DNA of 33,243 nt from Gammaproteobacteria bacterium (lineage in GTDB: Bacteria; Pseudomonadota; Gammaproteobacteria; Pseudomonadales; Azotimanducaceae): assembly GCA_009837725.1 (NCBI GenBank), contig VXSY01000231.1:1-33243 (forward strand). The letters run 5' to 3'. Each line of letters opens with the position of its first letter. Position 1 is the stretch's first letter. Below are positions 8,786-16,976 of the stretch, one piece after another. Both the position numbers and the translations under genes were made by a program. The notes under the pieces are model-generated. The model saw only the letters and a list, made by a program, of their open reading frames with translations, was not told where the DNA came from and ran no database searches.

Positions 8786-11185
8786 ATGCGGAAGTCGCGA
8801 AGGTCGCAGGGCCGAGAGATCAGCACACCCAACGATCCAAAGTTCGGGCCGTTTCCGCTATCCAAGCTCGCGATCGCCGTTGCAGCCGCATCGGGGATTG
8901 GCGCTGCGCCGTCTCTGCATGCTCAGGAGGCGTCGGCTTCAGCGCCGGCGCTCGAGGAAGTGATCGTCACCGCCCGCAAGCGGGAGTCCAACATTCAGGA
9001 CACGCCGGTGAGCATTCAGGCGTTCACCTCGGACGATCTCGAGCGGATGGACCTCGACCGGTTCGAGGATTTCGCCGATCAGTCACCGTCGCTTTCCTAC
9101 ATCAGCGCCGGCCCCGGCACGCAGCTCATGCACATTCGCGGCGTGTCCGACGGCGGCATCCCGCATGTCTTCCGCACCAACGATGCGACCACCAGCTACT
9201 ACCTGGATGAGCAGCCGGTGAACGGACGCGCCGGCGGGGCGCCGGACCTGCACCTCTACGACATCGAACGCATCGAGGTGCTGCGCGGGCCGGAGGGCAC
9301 CTACTACGGTGCAAGCTCGGTGTCTGGCACGGTGCGGATCATCACCAACAAGCCCGACACGGAAGAGACCGCCTACGGCTTCGATCTTGCCGGCGGCAGC
9401 ATCGCCCACGGCGACACCACCTACACGGCGGAGGGCTTCGGCAACCTGCCGCTGTCGGATCGGGCCGCGATTCGCGCCGTGTTCTGGCACGACAAGTCCA
9501 ACGGCTTTGTGGACAACATCGAGCAGGACTTCACCTACAGCAACGGCGTGACGGTGAACAACCGGCAGTGGGCCGGCGAGGACTACAACGAAGAGGAAAC
9601 AACCGGCGGCCGCATCGCCCTCAGCTTCGACTTGAGCGAGGACTGGCACGCGCTGGGCACGGCCATGACCCAGGCCACCAAGACTGTGGGCGCATGGGAT
9701 CACGACCCCACCCGGCACGGCGACCTCGAAGTGACTCGGCGCGGCCCGGAGTACACGAACCTGAACCACGCCCAATACGCTTTCACCCTCACCGGCGAGA
9801 CGGGCATCGGCGATCTCGTGTACGCAACGAGCTACTACGACCGCGACGACCTCGCCGTGAACGACTACTCCGACTACGTCGAATACGCCTCGTTCGGGAG
9901 TTGGGTGCAGCAGCACGCCTGCGAGAACTTCTACTGGTATGGCTTCACCGGCTGCGCCGACCCGAGCATTTTCTTCGAAAGCGAGGCCAACGCCAGCCGC
10001 TGGTCCCACGAACTCAGGATGGCGTCCACCGGCGAAGGCCGGCTGAACTGGATCGGAGGCATCTACTCCGAGACCGGGCGCTACGACGGCTACCTATTCT
10101 GGGAAATGCCAGGCATCAACTTCACCAGCGGCCCGGCGGAGTACTACGTCAGCCGCGACGGCGGCACGCCGCTGCCGCTCGAGTGGTGGAGTTGCCCCGG
10201 CTGGAAAGGCACGAACAGCTACGCCGCGGCGTTTGGCGACGTGTCCTGGGACTTCACCGACCAACTCACCCTCGCCGCTGGGATGCGCGTGTTCCGTGCC
10301 GACGACGGCGAGGGCAGTGGCTGGAGTTGCGGCTACCCGTGGGAGCCCAAGGAGTACGATCCCGATCAACCGGGCGAATCGGACACCGACCAAACCCTCA
10401 AGTTCAGCGCCCAATACGACCTCTCCGAGGACGTGCTGATCTACGCCGCCTACGGCGAGGGCTTCCGACGCGGCAGCCGCAACCCCAACGTCACCCATCC
10501 CGAGGTACCGGAATTCTACGAATCCGACTTCAGCCGTTCGTGGGAGGTGGGCTGGAAATCGACGATGGCCGAGGGCCGGGTGGTGCTGAACGGCGCCGCC
10601 TACTTCATCGACTGGGACAACTTCCAGACGGTCCTCTATGACCTCCTCACCGTGCCGTTCAACTTCCGTCGCAACGTGGAAGGCGCCACCATCCGGGGCG
10701 TCGAGGCCGACCTCACGGCGGTGCTGAGCGAGAACTGGACGCTCACCGGCGGCCTCGCCTTCAACCGCGCGGAACTCGTGGGCGACTTTGCCACCATCGC
10801 CCGAGAACCTCGCTTCGTCTATGCCGCCGAAGGGCGCCGCCTGGCACACACGCCGGAATGGAGCGCGTCGGTGGGACTCAGCTACGACCGCCCCTTGAGC
10901 GGCAACCGCGCCGTATATGGCCTTTTCAACTGGTCCTTCACCGACGAGCGCTGGAACCTACTCGCGCGCCAGAGCGAACAGCCACCGGTGCTCATGGACG
11001 CCTATTCCCTCGTCAACGTCCGCGCCGGCATGGACTTCAACGGCGGCGCCTGGGGAGCGGAGCTCTTCATCACGAATCTGACGGACGAGCGAGCGCAAAT
11101 CTTCCAGAACTCGGGCTACTACGACTCGCGCATCACCACCAACCGGCCGAGAACGATTGGGATTCGGCTGAAGGTGCGCTCCTAG
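8786..11185 (+). CDS. TonB-dependent outer-membrane receptor
   Basis: Outer-membrane gated beta-barrel importing a ligand with energy from TonB-ExbBD. The start at 8786 is fixed by GGAGGA (8777-8782) and by the signal peptide that follows (LAIAVAAASGIGAAPSLHAQ, about residues 28-47); the open frame continues upstream to 8300 but is not coding there. The product is 799 aa, normal for the family. A TonB-box-like LEEVIVTARKRES segment precedes the plug domain (about 60-180, with IRGVSDGG and IEVLRGPEGTYYGASSVSG). The barrel has many aromatic-rich strands and a final strand with RPRTIGIRLKVRS. The EEVIVTARKRE type is common in marine proteobacteria and does not reveal the ligand. Its position before an amidohydrolase and other catabolic genes suggests uptake of an organic compound rather than a siderophore, which is inference. 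Confidence 0.93.
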   Translation: MRKSRRSQGREISTPNDPKFGPFPLSKLAIAVAAASGIGAAPSLHAQEASASAPALEEVIVTARKRESNIQDTPVSIQAFTSDDLERMDLDRFEDFADQSPSLSYISAGPGTQLMHIRGVSDGGIPHVFRTNDATTSYYLDEQPVNGRAGGAPDLHLYDIERIEVLRGPEGTYYGASSVSGTVRIITNKPDTEETAYGFDLAGGSIAHGDTTYTAEGFGNLPLSDRAAIRAVFWHDKSNGFVDNIEQDFTYSNGVTVNNRQWAGEDYNEEETTGGRIALSFDLSEDWHALGTAMTQATKTVGAWDHDPTRHGDLEVTRRGPEYTNLNHAQYAFTLTGETGIGDLVYATSYYDRDDLAVNDYSDYVEYASFGSWVQQHACENFYWYGFTGCADPSIFFESEANASRWSHELRMASTGEGRLNWIGGIYSETGRYDGYLFWEMPGINFTSGPAEYYVSRDGGTPLPLEWWSCPGWKGTNSYAAAFGDVSWDFTDQLTLAAGMRVFRADDGEGSGWSCGYPWEPKEYDPDQPGESDTDQTLKFSAQYDLSEDVLIYAAYGEGFRRGSRNPNVTHPEVPEFYESDFSRSWEVGWKSTMAEGRVVLNGAAYFIDWDNFQTVLYDLLTVPFNFRRNVEGATIRGVEADLTAVLSENWTLTGGLAFNRAELVGDFATIAREPRFVYAAEGRRLAHTPEWSASVGLSYDRPLSGNRAVYGLFNWSFTDERWNLLARQSEQPPVLMDAYSLVNVRAGMDFNGGAWGAELFITNLTDERAQIFQNSGYYDSRITTNRPRTIGIRLKVRS

Positions 11186-11225
11186 CGGCCTACCGTCTCG
11201 CGGTAAGGCCAGGCGAAGGAACGGC

Positions 11226-12350
11226 GTGGGCGTTCACGGCACCGTCATCGACTGCGACTCCCATGTGATGGAGCCGGCCGACCTGTGGCAGCGCTATCTC
11301 GAACCTGCGTATCGGGACCGCGCGATTCGGATCGAGGAAACCGACGGCGTCGAGCAACTCGTCATCGGCGAGAAGGTCGTGCTCGAACGGGTGCTCGCGG
11401 GCCTCGGCGGCGCCAACATCGACCGCCGCAAGCTCTTCACCGAACCACATCGCTACGTCGACGGCTGTCCACCCGCGAGCTACGACCCCCACGAACGGGC
11501 CAAGCTGCTAGACAGTTGGGGCGTGGACCGCGGCGTGCTGTTCCCCACCATCGGCATCCTGCCGTTCCCGGAAGACGACGTCGATCTCGCCTCCGCCTAT
11601 TGCCGCGCCTACAACACCTGGCAGGCGGAGTTCTTCCAAACCATCCCCGACCGCGTGGTGCCCATCGCCACCGTCAACTGGCACGATGTGGATGAAGCGG
11701 CCAAGGAACTCGACCGCTGCCTCGCCCTCGGCTTCCGGGGCCTGTTCGTGCCGCCCGAAGCCATCGCCGGCAAGAGCCCTGGCGACGCCCATTTCGACCC
11801 CTTGTGGTCGCGCTGCGAGGAAGCGGGAATCCCCGGCTGTCTGCACGTCATCGTCCGCTTCGACGGCGCCGCAGCCCCCTTCGCCGGCTGGCGCACCGCC
11901 GCCTTGGGCCCCACGTTCGGCTTTTCGCTCGGCGCAACCGGACAACTCATCCCAGCCCTCGCCGCCCTAGTCCTAGGGGGACTCTTCGACCGCTTCGAGA
12001 ATCTCAAGGTCGCAAGCGTAGAGGCGGGATGCGGCTTCGCGGCCTATCTGATGGACCGCCTCGACGAAAAACACCATTTCTTCCGTCCCCTCTCCATGAC
12101 CCCGCTCGCCGAACGCCCCAGCGACTACATCCGCCGCAACTGCTACTTCGTCGCCGAACCGGAAGAACGCACCGTCAGCGCCATGATGGACCTGGTCGGC
12201 GAAGACCACATCCTATGGGGCAGCGACTATCCCCACGTGGACTCGCGGCTGGACGCCGCAGACCTGATGCGCGAGTCCGTTAGGCACGAGTCCGGCAAGC
12301 GCCTCGCTGGCTTCCTCGGCGACAACGCGATGCACGTGTTTGGCCTGTAA
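11226..12350 (+). CDS. amidohydrolase, COG2159 (Amidohydro_2) family
   Basis: Metal-dependent TIM-barrel hydrolase or decarboxylase of the PF04909 type. The family includes aromatic-acid decarboxylases such as ACMSD as well as hydrolases. The GTG at 11226 was chosen because GAAGGA lies 5 nt upstream and the protein then opens with GTVIDCDSHVMEP, whose D-x-H motif is the first metal site. Near the C-terminus, ILWGSDYPHVDSR carries the conserved metal-binding aspartate. Length is 374 aa, typical for this subgroup. It lies 40 nt after the TonB-dependent receptor on the same strand and may be co-transcribed, so its substrate may be the imported compound. The reaction cannot be specified. Confidence 0.88.
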   Translation: MGVHGTVIDCDSHVMEPADLWQRYLEPAYRDRAIRIEETDGVEQLVIGEKVVLERVLAGLGGANIDRRKLFTEPHRYVDGCPPASYDPHERAKLLDSWGVDRGVLFPTIGILPFPEDDVDLASAYCRAYNTWQAEFFQTIPDRVVPIATVNWHDVDEAAKELDRCLALGFRGLFVPPEAIAGKSPGDAHFDPLWSRCEEAGIPGCLHVIVRFDGAAAPFAGWRTAALGPTFGFSLGATGQLIPALAALVLGGLFDRFENLKVASVEAGCGFAAYLMDRLDEKHHFFRPLSMTPLAERPSDYIRRNCYFVAEPEERTVSAMMDLVGEDHILWGSDYPHVDSRLDAADLMRESVRHESGKRLAGFLGDNAMHVFGL

Positions 12351-12386
12351 GGGCCCTGCATAGGCCTCAGGTCTTTACCGCAGCCC

Positions 12387-13214
12387 TCAGTGGAAAGGCC
12401 GATCTCCCTTCACCGTCACGCGGATGCCGCTGCGGGTTTCGGGGTAGTAATCCCAGATGGCGACGTGTTGGACGCAGCGGTTGTCCCACATGGCGATGGA
12501 GTGGGGCTGCCACTGGAAGCGGCACTGGAACGTCGGGTTCTTGATGTGCTCGAACAGGAAGTCGAGCAGGGCGCGGCTTTCCGTGCGTGACAGGCCCTCG
12601 ATGCGGCGGGTGAAGCCGGCGTTGACGAACAGCGCCTTGCGCCCGGTGACCGGATGGGTGCGGATCACCGGATGCGATGCCTTGGGGAACTCGCGCTGGG
12701 GTTTGTGGTCGCCGTATTGGCCGGTGTAGTCGGACTCGTGCCGGGCCGTGAGGCCGTCCAATAGCGCCCGCATGGGTTCGCTCAAGGCGTCGTAGGCCTC
12801 GTACATGCTGGCGAACAGCGTGTCGCCGCCGTGCTTCGGCACCGTCTCGAGATGCAGGATGCTGCCGAGGGGCGGCTCTTCGTCGGCGGAGACATCGGAG
12901 TGCCAGCCGGCGCCGTTCTGCCGGAAGGACTCCTTGTCCGTGTGAATCATCATCAGTTCCGGATTGCCGTGCGCATAGGGTGCGGCCGGGTGGATGTGCA
13001 ATTCCCCAAAACGGCGCCCGAAGGCGAGGTGCTGCTCCGGCGAGATGTGCTGATCGCGCAGGAAGATCACCTGATGCGCCATCCAGGCGGCGTGGATTTC
13101 CTCGAAGGCGTCGTCGCTCAATGGCCGAGCGAGGTCGACGCCGTGCAGCGTGGCGCCGATGGTGGGCGTTAGCGGCTCCACCTCGATGTGGCGAAAGACG
13201 GGCCCAGCGTTCAT
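12387..13214 (-). CDS. TauD/TfdA-family Fe(II)/2-oxoglutarate dioxygenase
   Basis: Oxygenase that hydroxylates an organic substrate while decarboxylating 2-oxoglutarate. Members act on taurine, 2,4-D, alkyl sulfates and other compounds. The iron triad is visible: H105 and D107 in GWHSDVS, and distal H250 in RCVQHVAIWDYYP. The 2-oxoglutarate arginine is probably R261 in TRSGIRVTV. The product is 275 aa, normal for the family. The ATG at 13214 has AAGGAG (13221-13226) 6 nt upstream. The gene sits 10 nt after the cyclase-family gene on the same strand, so the two form an operon. The phrase QWQPHSIAMWDNRCVQH is the usual family signature. Substrate unknown. Confidence 0.93.
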   Translation of the reverse strand: MNAGPVFRHIEVEPLTPTIGATLHGVDLARPLSDDAFEEIHAAWMAHQVIFLRDQHISPEQHLAFGRRFGELHIHPAAPYAHGNPELMMIHTDKESFRQNGAGWHSDVSADEEPPLGSILHLETVPKHGGDTLFASMYEAYDALSEPMRALLDGLTARHESDYTGQYGDHKPQREFPKASHPVIRTHPVTGRKALFVNAGFTRRIEGLSRTESRALLDFLFEHIKNPTFQCRFQWQPHSIAMWDNRCVQHVAIWDYYPETRSGIRVTVKGDRPFH

Positions 13215-13224
13215 GTGGCTCTCC

Positions 13225-14175
13225 TTACCGAATCGCGATGGGATTGATGATCATCTGCACCGCGCCGCGCACCTTGGCCTGGCCGAGCACGAACAGGAAC
13301 TCGAACGCGCCGTCGCGCACCAGCGGGCCGGTGTTCATCGTCTCCAGGATGTAGATGCCGTTCTCCTTCAGCAGGATGACGTGGCCCTGGAAGGGACGGG
13401 CTGGATCCGGTGACGGCACCACGTCGAGTCCCCACGTGTCGGCGCCCACCGCGACCACGTTCTTGTCCGCCATGTATTGCGCCACTTCCTCGGTCTGGCC
13501 TGGCTCTGCCGCCACCCAAACCTCCGGCTCGGCGGTCAGCTTGGCGTCCGTCCAGCCGGTGTGGAACAGCACCACATCGCCTTCCCGAACCGGCGTGCCC
13601 TGCTTCTCCTGCACCGCTTCGACATCCTCCACGGTGAAGTACTGCCCCGCCTCCATGCTCTCGACGCCAAAGTGGCCGGCCATGTCCAGCACGATGCCGC
13701 GGGCGACGATGGGCGGCACCTTCTCGATGCCGAGCTTGGTCAGCCCCGTGATGCCGGCGAAGTCGCTGGCGTGGTTGCAGTTGTAGTAGGTGCCGTCCGG
13801 ACCGCCGAGATGGCCTAGGCCGTCGATCTGCGGCCCGATGCCGAACCACCCTTGGAAGACATCGTCGTTGTAGGTGGCGTTCGGGAACGGCCGGTTGCCC
13901 TCCTGCTGGTTCGGCTGCACCACCTGCAGCATCAGGCCGCGTGGCGCGAAGGCCGGGGTGGTGGAGTCGATGACGATGCCGAGGCTGTAGGTCTTGCCCG
14001 TCTTGATGAGTTTGGATGCCGCCAGCACCGACTCTGCCGTGATGAGATTGGCGCTGCCGATCTCGTCGTCCGCGCCCCAGTGCGAGTGCTGGCACTCGTC
14101 CGCCCATGCCGTGCCGCTGAATGCTGCGGCCAGCAATGCCGACGCGGCCACGCGCGTCCCATGTTGCCTGTTCAT
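13225..14175 (-). CDS. secreted cyclase-family (kynurenine formamidase-like) hydrolase
   Basis: Member of the PF04199 cyclase family, which contains metal-dependent formamidases, isatin hydrolases and related ring-opening enzymes. The ATG at 14175 is supported by AAGGAG (14181-14186) 5 nt upstream and by the signal peptide it creates (VAASALLAAAFSGTAWA, about residues 9-26), so a periplasmic location is predicted. The metal-site region reads PQIDGLGHLG followed by YYNCNHASDF, matching the subgroup with Q/D-x-x-x-H in place of the more common H-x-G-T-H-x-D. The core region VVLFHTGW is also typical. Length is 316 aa. The frame stays open upstream to 15171 across the crotonase gene, but that extension is antisense to it and rejected. 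First gene of a two-gene operon with the dioxygenase. Confidence 0.87.
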   Translation of the reverse strand: MNRQHGTRVAASALLAAAFSGTAWADECQHSHWGADDEIGSANLITAESVLAASKLIKTGKTYSLGIVIDSTTPAFAPRGLMLQVVQPNQQEGNRPFPNATYNDDVFQGWFGIGPQIDGLGHLGGPDGTYYNCNHASDFAGITGLTKLGIEKVPPIVARGIVLDMAGHFGVESMEAGQYFTVEDVEAVQEKQGTPVREGDVVLFHTGWTDAKLTAEPEVWVAAEPGQTEEVAQYMADKNVVAVGADTWGLDVVPSPDPARPFQGHVILLKENGIYILETMNTGPLVRDGAFEFLFVLGQAKVRGAVQMIINPIAIR

Positions 14176-14246
14176 GCCCCCTCCTTGTCGCTTTGCCCGC
14201 GCCTGAGGCCCGTCGCTACCGGACGGCCTTCGGCTTTGGGCTCTGG

Positions 14247-14284
14247 TGTTAGCACGCCCCTTCCGGGAGCGAAGGCTGTTAGCA
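14247..14284. repeat. direct repeat TGTTAGCA, 30-bp period, in divergent promoter region
   Basis: TGTTAGCA occurs at 14247-14254 and 14277-14284. The copies are exactly 30 bp apart, close to three helical turns, in the 147-nt region between the divergent cyclase and crotonase genes. The layout would suit a regulator bound on one face of the DNA, but two 8-mers can also recur by chance. Confidence 0.3.
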
Positions 14285-14322
14285 TCGTTGCAAGTGTGCT
14301 TGAGGGCAAGGGGCAACGGAAC

Positions 14323-15141
14323 ATGACCGAAACGGACGAGATTCTGTGCGAACGCAAGGGTGAGCAGGACGGCATTCTCTGGCTGACCTTGAACCGGCCG
14401 GAACGCCTGAACGCATTGACGTTCCCGCTCCTGCGCAAGATGCGGGAGATCCTCGTGGACGCCCGCTTCGACCGCACCGTGCGATGCGTCGTCATCACCG
14501 GCGCCGGACGCGGCTTCTGCGCCGGCATGGATATGGCGGGCGGCAGTGGCGGCGGGTCGCAGCCGTCGGACGGCTCCGTGGACGTCGAAGGCTATCGTCT
14601 CAACTTCCGCCACGAAGTGGAGACCTACGTTGCGCTCCGGCGCCTCGAGGTGCCGGTGGTTGCCGCCGTCAATGGCCCCTGCGTCGGCGCCGGCTTCGAC
14701 CTCGCCAGCCACTGCGACCTCGCCATCGGCTCCACCGCCGCCCGCTATCAGGTGGCCTACGTGCGCCGGGGTCTCTACGCCGACCTTGGCGGCTTCTGGT
14801 CGCTGCCGAAGATCCTCGGCTGGCGCAAGGCGATGGAGATGATGATGACGGGCCGCTTCATGAGCGCTGAAGAGGCGCACGAGTGCGGCTTCACCAACTA
14901 TCTGGTCGAGCCGGACGAGTTCGACCAGCGCGCGATGGAATTCGCGCTTCAGATCGAGGCCGGCCCCCCCATCGGCCAGAAAGTGGGCAAGATGCTGGCC
15001 TATCGCACCGCGCATCTCGACTACGACACTGCCATGCAGTGGTCTGAAACCGCCATCCCGTTGGTGGGACTGTCGCAGGACTTCGGCGAGGGCGTCTCGG
15101 CCTTCCGCGAGAAGCGCGACGCATCGTTCACGGGGCGGTAG
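14323..15141 (+). CDS. enoyl-CoA hydratase/isomerase (crotonase) family protein
   Basis: CoA-thioester enzyme of the crotonase fold, 272 aa from the ATG at 14323. Evidence is the oxyanion-hole motifs RPERLNALTF, GAGRGFCAGMDM (60-71) and AAVNGPCVGAGFDLASHCDLA (114-134). By alignment from memory with rat enoyl-CoA hydratase, the two catalytic glutamates are absent: the GGGCELA glutamate is D126 and the QPE glutamate is Y146. Instead D154 in GLYADLGG lines up with the aspartate used by dienoyl-CoA isomerase and PaaG-type isomerases. An isomerase or another crotonase reaction is therefore more likely than simple hydration. A Ser/Gly-rich loop (SGGGSQPSDGS) follows the second oxyanion motif. It lies upstream of the split peroxidase and CoA-transferase genes on the same strand. 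Confidence 0.9.
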   Translation: MTETDEILCERKGEQDGILWLTLNRPERLNALTFPLLRKMREILVDARFDRTVRCVVITGAGRGFCAGMDMAGGSGGGSQPSDGSVDVEGYRLNFRHEVETYVALRRLEVPVVAAVNGPCVGAGFDLASHCDLAIGSTAARYQVAYVRRGLYADLGGFWSLPKILGWRKAMEMMMTGRFMSAEEAHECGFTNYLVEPDEFDQRAMEFALQIEAGPPIGQKVGKMLAYRTAHLDYDTAMQWSETAIPLVGLSQDFGEGVSAFREKRDASFTGR

Positions 15142-15324
15142 CAACACTCCCTCTGGCCACATCCACCACACCGCGCTTCAGCGCATTGACAGGGGGCAGC
15201 AAATGACCGCCTTCCACGACATCACCATGAACGCCATCACCGGCGAGCCGTTGACCTTCTCCAAGTACAAGGGCCAAGCGTGCCTGGTGGTGAATCTCGC
15301 CAGCCAGTGAGGCATGACCAAGCA

Positions 15325-15337
15325 GTACGCAGGTCTG
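15325..15337 (+). promoter_or_regulatory. bacterial SECIS-like hairpin, 5' portion (3' arm displaced to 18079-18083)
   Basis: In the restored gene the sequence GTACGCAGGTCTGCGTAC forms a perfect 7-bp stem with a GGTC loop. The loop begins 24 nt after the T of the TGA codon. The core GCAGGTCTGC matches, as I recall it, the apical part of the E. coli fdhF SECIS bound by SelB. AAG (15320-15322) and CTT (18085-18087) can extend the stem across a small internal loop. The IS has cut the 3' arm after TG, so the hairpin cannot form in the present sequence. Confidence 0.75.
15330..15337. repeat. target-site duplication, left copy (CAGGTCTG)
   Basis: The 8-bp CAGGTCTG directly abuts the left inverted repeat and recurs at 18071-18078 after the right one. 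Eight bp is the duplication length known for the IS1595 family. The duplicated bases are the SECIS apical loop. Confidence 0.95.
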
Positions 15338-15362
15338 GGTGATTATTCACTTGACGCAAGCT
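15338..15362 (+). repeat. left terminal inverted repeat of the IS
   Basis: These 25 bp are an exact reverse complement of 18046-18070; the next inner base pair does not match. The repeat contains TTGACG (15351-15356), and 17 nt further on lies a weak TACGGT (15374-15379) that could drive the first passenger gene. Confidence 0.95.
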
Positions 15363-15431
15363 AGCCTGCCCGCTACGGTGGCCGCTTGGAAAGGTGGCGC
15401 TGGACCGCTGGCGGTGACAGAAGGGTTGCTC

Positions 15432-15863
15432 GTGGACTTTGGTTTGGAGGGATTGCTAGACGCCTTCGAGAAGGAAATCGGGCCGTGGGCGCGGAAATCT
15501 GCGGTGTGGTTCGCCTACGTTGCCCTTCTTCAGTTCGTGGTGTGGCCGCCGCTGTGGTTCGTCCTGCAATGGATTTACAGCGCCCAGCAAGAGGAGGCCG
15601 GTTGGTTCTTTTGGGTTGTTGGCGTCGGCGGCTACGTTGTCCTAGTCGTCCTCGTCAATCTCGTGTGCGTGTCTATTGCCCTGTGGTACACGAACCGGAA
15701 AGTGTCGAAGATCGACAAAGAGGCCGCCGAGAAACTGACACAGGCGACCACAGAGCTTAAACGGCAGATGGACGAAGTCTCGGAGAAGAGGCAGGAACTC
15801 CTGAGCCTCACCGAACGACTGCATCGTCAGGTCGTCCGGGCATCCGGGGAGTCGCCGGAGTGA
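15432..15863 (+). CDS. IS passenger: two-TM protein with C-terminal coiled coil
   Basis: Not recognised. The 143-aa product has a short amphipathic N-terminus and two hydrophobic segments (about residues 27-48, FAYVALLQFVVWPPLWFVL; about 58-83, FFWVVGVGGYVVLVVLVNLV). A charged heptad-like region follows from about 88 to the end (KIDKEAAEKLTQATTELKR). It is probably an inner-membrane protein with a cytoplasmic coiled coil. The start is ambiguous: GTG 15432 has AAGGG 6 nt upstream and was chosen; TTG 15426 and GTG 15414 are alternatives. It lies wholly inside the inverted repeats, convergent with the next membrane-protein gene 5 nt away. The neighbouring membrane gene raises the possibility that the two proteins act together, which is inference. 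Confidence 0.6.
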   Translation: MDFGLEGLLDAFEKEIGPWARKSAVWFAYVALLQFVVWPPLWFVLQWIYSAQQEEAGWFFWVVGVGGYVVLVVLVNLVCVSIALWYTNRKVSKIDKEAAEKLTQATTELKRQMDEVSEKRQELLSLTERLHRQVVRASGESPE

Positions 15864-15868
15864 AGCCC

Positions 15869-16414
15869 TTAGTCGTTGGGGGACCAGCTTGGCCTGAGCC
15901 TTGGGGGCGGTCGATGACGGTACATGGTCGCGTCAAACTCCTCGGCTTGCGCACGGAGCTTTGCGAACTCTTGCATCTCGTGCACCGTGAACGTGGAACA
16001 CCGGAGAGGGGGCTTGCATGGGGGCGCTTCGAGTCTCTCTTCGTACCACGCCATCCGCTCCAAGAGATCGTCCTCTTTCAGCCCCGTGGTGAAGCATCCG
16101 GCCCGTCCGATGCAGAACAGCGCCCGATGCCGGTGGTCGTCCTCCCATGGATAGCTCAGTCTCCGTCGCAGAACCTTGCCGCGCGGTTCAAGCACGCCGA
16201 TGCCGAGAGCGTTGTCCAGGCGGGCCAACCCGTCCACCACGGGGTAGCTCATCACCAGTACCAGCCCCAAGAACAAAGCAAGGAGCGCCGCTCCTATCGC
16301 GTACAAGCCCAGCACAAATCCCACATCAGCCCAAGACAGGGGGTTCCCACCTCGCTTCGCTCTCTCTGCGGCGAGAGCTTCCCGCGCCCCACGCAGCCCA
16401 GCCATCACATTCAT
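15869..16414 (-). CDS. IS passenger: single-TM protein of unknown function
   Basis: Not recognised. The 181-aa product has an Ala/Arg-rich N-terminus and one long hydrophobic segment (about residues 29-56, VGFVLGLYAIGAALLALFLG and onward). A soluble C-terminal region of about 120 residues is rich in Arg and His and ends PPPRLRPSWSPND. The ATG at 16414 has GGAG 7 nt upstream (16422-16425 on the plus strand), which supports real translation. It is carried inside the IS1595-family element and diverges from the 129-aa passenger gene. No catalytic motif is apparent. Confidence 0.6.
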   Translation of the reverse strand: MNVMAGLRGAREALAAERAKRGGNPLSWADVGFVLGLYAIGAALLALFLGLVLVMSYPVVDGLARLDNALGIGVLEPRGKVLRRRLSYPWEDDHRHRALFCIGRAGCFTTGLKEDDLLERMAWYEERLEAPPCKPPLRCSTFTVHEMQEFAKLRAQAEEFDATMYRHRPPPRLRPSWSPND

Positions 16415-16586
16415 GGCCTATCTCCGTTGCGGAGACGGGCGCAGTCCGTACAATGCGCGGCGCGCCCAACTCCGTTGGGTTGCACGCCGAGGGGCGGATG
16501 TTCTTGTTGGCTTTGGTCGGCTTCGGGGACATTCGTCCCCCGGCTCCTACACGGAGCATACACCCACTTCTACGAGGGTTTGTCTC

Positions 16587-16976
16587 ATGACGGACAACGA
16601 GCATCCCAACTGGATCAAGGCGCGAGTGGCCTGCAACGCAGAGACGTGGATAGAGCGGCTCTACGGAGTCATGAAGATCGACGTGCAGCGAGCGACCAAG
16701 GAAACGGGTCGCGAGCACCGCATCGACCTCAGGAACGGCCGGGAGATCACCGTCTCCTCGCTTGTCGAAGATTCAACGGACCAGTGGCAGGCGCGCCTTG
16801 GGCTCACCATTGCCGCGCCGAATACTCTCCGCGCCGCAAGCTCAGTCGGCACCGACACAATCGTCAACATCCATTGGACGGGCCACGAATGCGAGTTGTC
16901 CATCTGCGAGAAGAAGATGGAGCCGTGGGAGATCAGCAGGCGGCTGCTAGAGCCCCTGTTCTTTGGCGACGACTAG
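16587..16976 (+). CDS. IS passenger: 129-aa soluble protein of unknown function
   Basis: Not recognised. The ATG at 16587 follows a GAGGG about 9 nt upstream; the frame is open further upstream to 16413, but that part is compositionally unlike a protein. The product begins MTDNEHPNWIKARVACNAET, has a basic central region (RATKETGREHRIDLRNGREI) and ends EISRRLLEPLFFGDD. It lacks signal peptide and membrane segments. Its stop codon (16974-16976) overlaps the transposase stop on the other strand (16973-16975), so the two genes are tightly packed tail to tail. This suggests long co-residence in the element rather than chance capture. Confidence 0.55.
   Translation: MTDNEHPNWIKARVACNAETWIERLYGVMKIDVQRATKETGREHRIDLRNGREITVSSLVEDSTDQWQARLGLTIAAPNTLRAASSVGTDTIVNIHWTGHECELSICEKKMEPWEISRRLLEPLFFGDD

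Larger units (their letters stand above)
15203..15337 (+). pseudogene. selenocysteine glutathione peroxidase, 5' part (split by IS)
   Basis: First 45 codons of a glutathione peroxidase, the antioxidant enzyme reducing H2O2 and lipid hydroperoxides with thiols. The ATG at 15203 follows an AGGGGG Shine-Dalgarno. The protein begins MTAFHDITMNAITGEPLTF and runs to VVNLASQ, then an in-frame TGA at 15308-15310, then GMTKQYAGL. In the family this position is NVASxC/U-G, so the TGA falls exactly on the catalytic residue (residue 36) and is best read as selenocysteine. A SECIS-type hairpin follows. The reading frame is cut at 15337 by the mobile element and continues at 18079. Within the element the frame ends at TAG 15362. 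As it stands, translation would stop at the TGA or shortly afterwards, so the gene is broken. Confidence 0.88.

Noticed and set aside
13225-15171. Open frame of 648 aa on the minus strand, extending the cyclase far upstream
   Set aside because: The N-terminal 330 residues are antisense to the crotonase gene. A good Shine-Dalgarno and signal peptide place the real start at 14175.
15186-15191. TTGACA as a -35 box
   Set aside because: It lies only 11 nt before the peroxidase ATG, too close to serve that start, and has no -10 partner in front of the gene.
15308-15310. TGA in the peroxidase as an ordinary nonsense mutation
   Set aside because: It falls exactly at the catalytic Cys/Sec codon and is followed by a SECIS-type hairpin; chance placement of both is unlikely. 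Kept as the stated refutation test.
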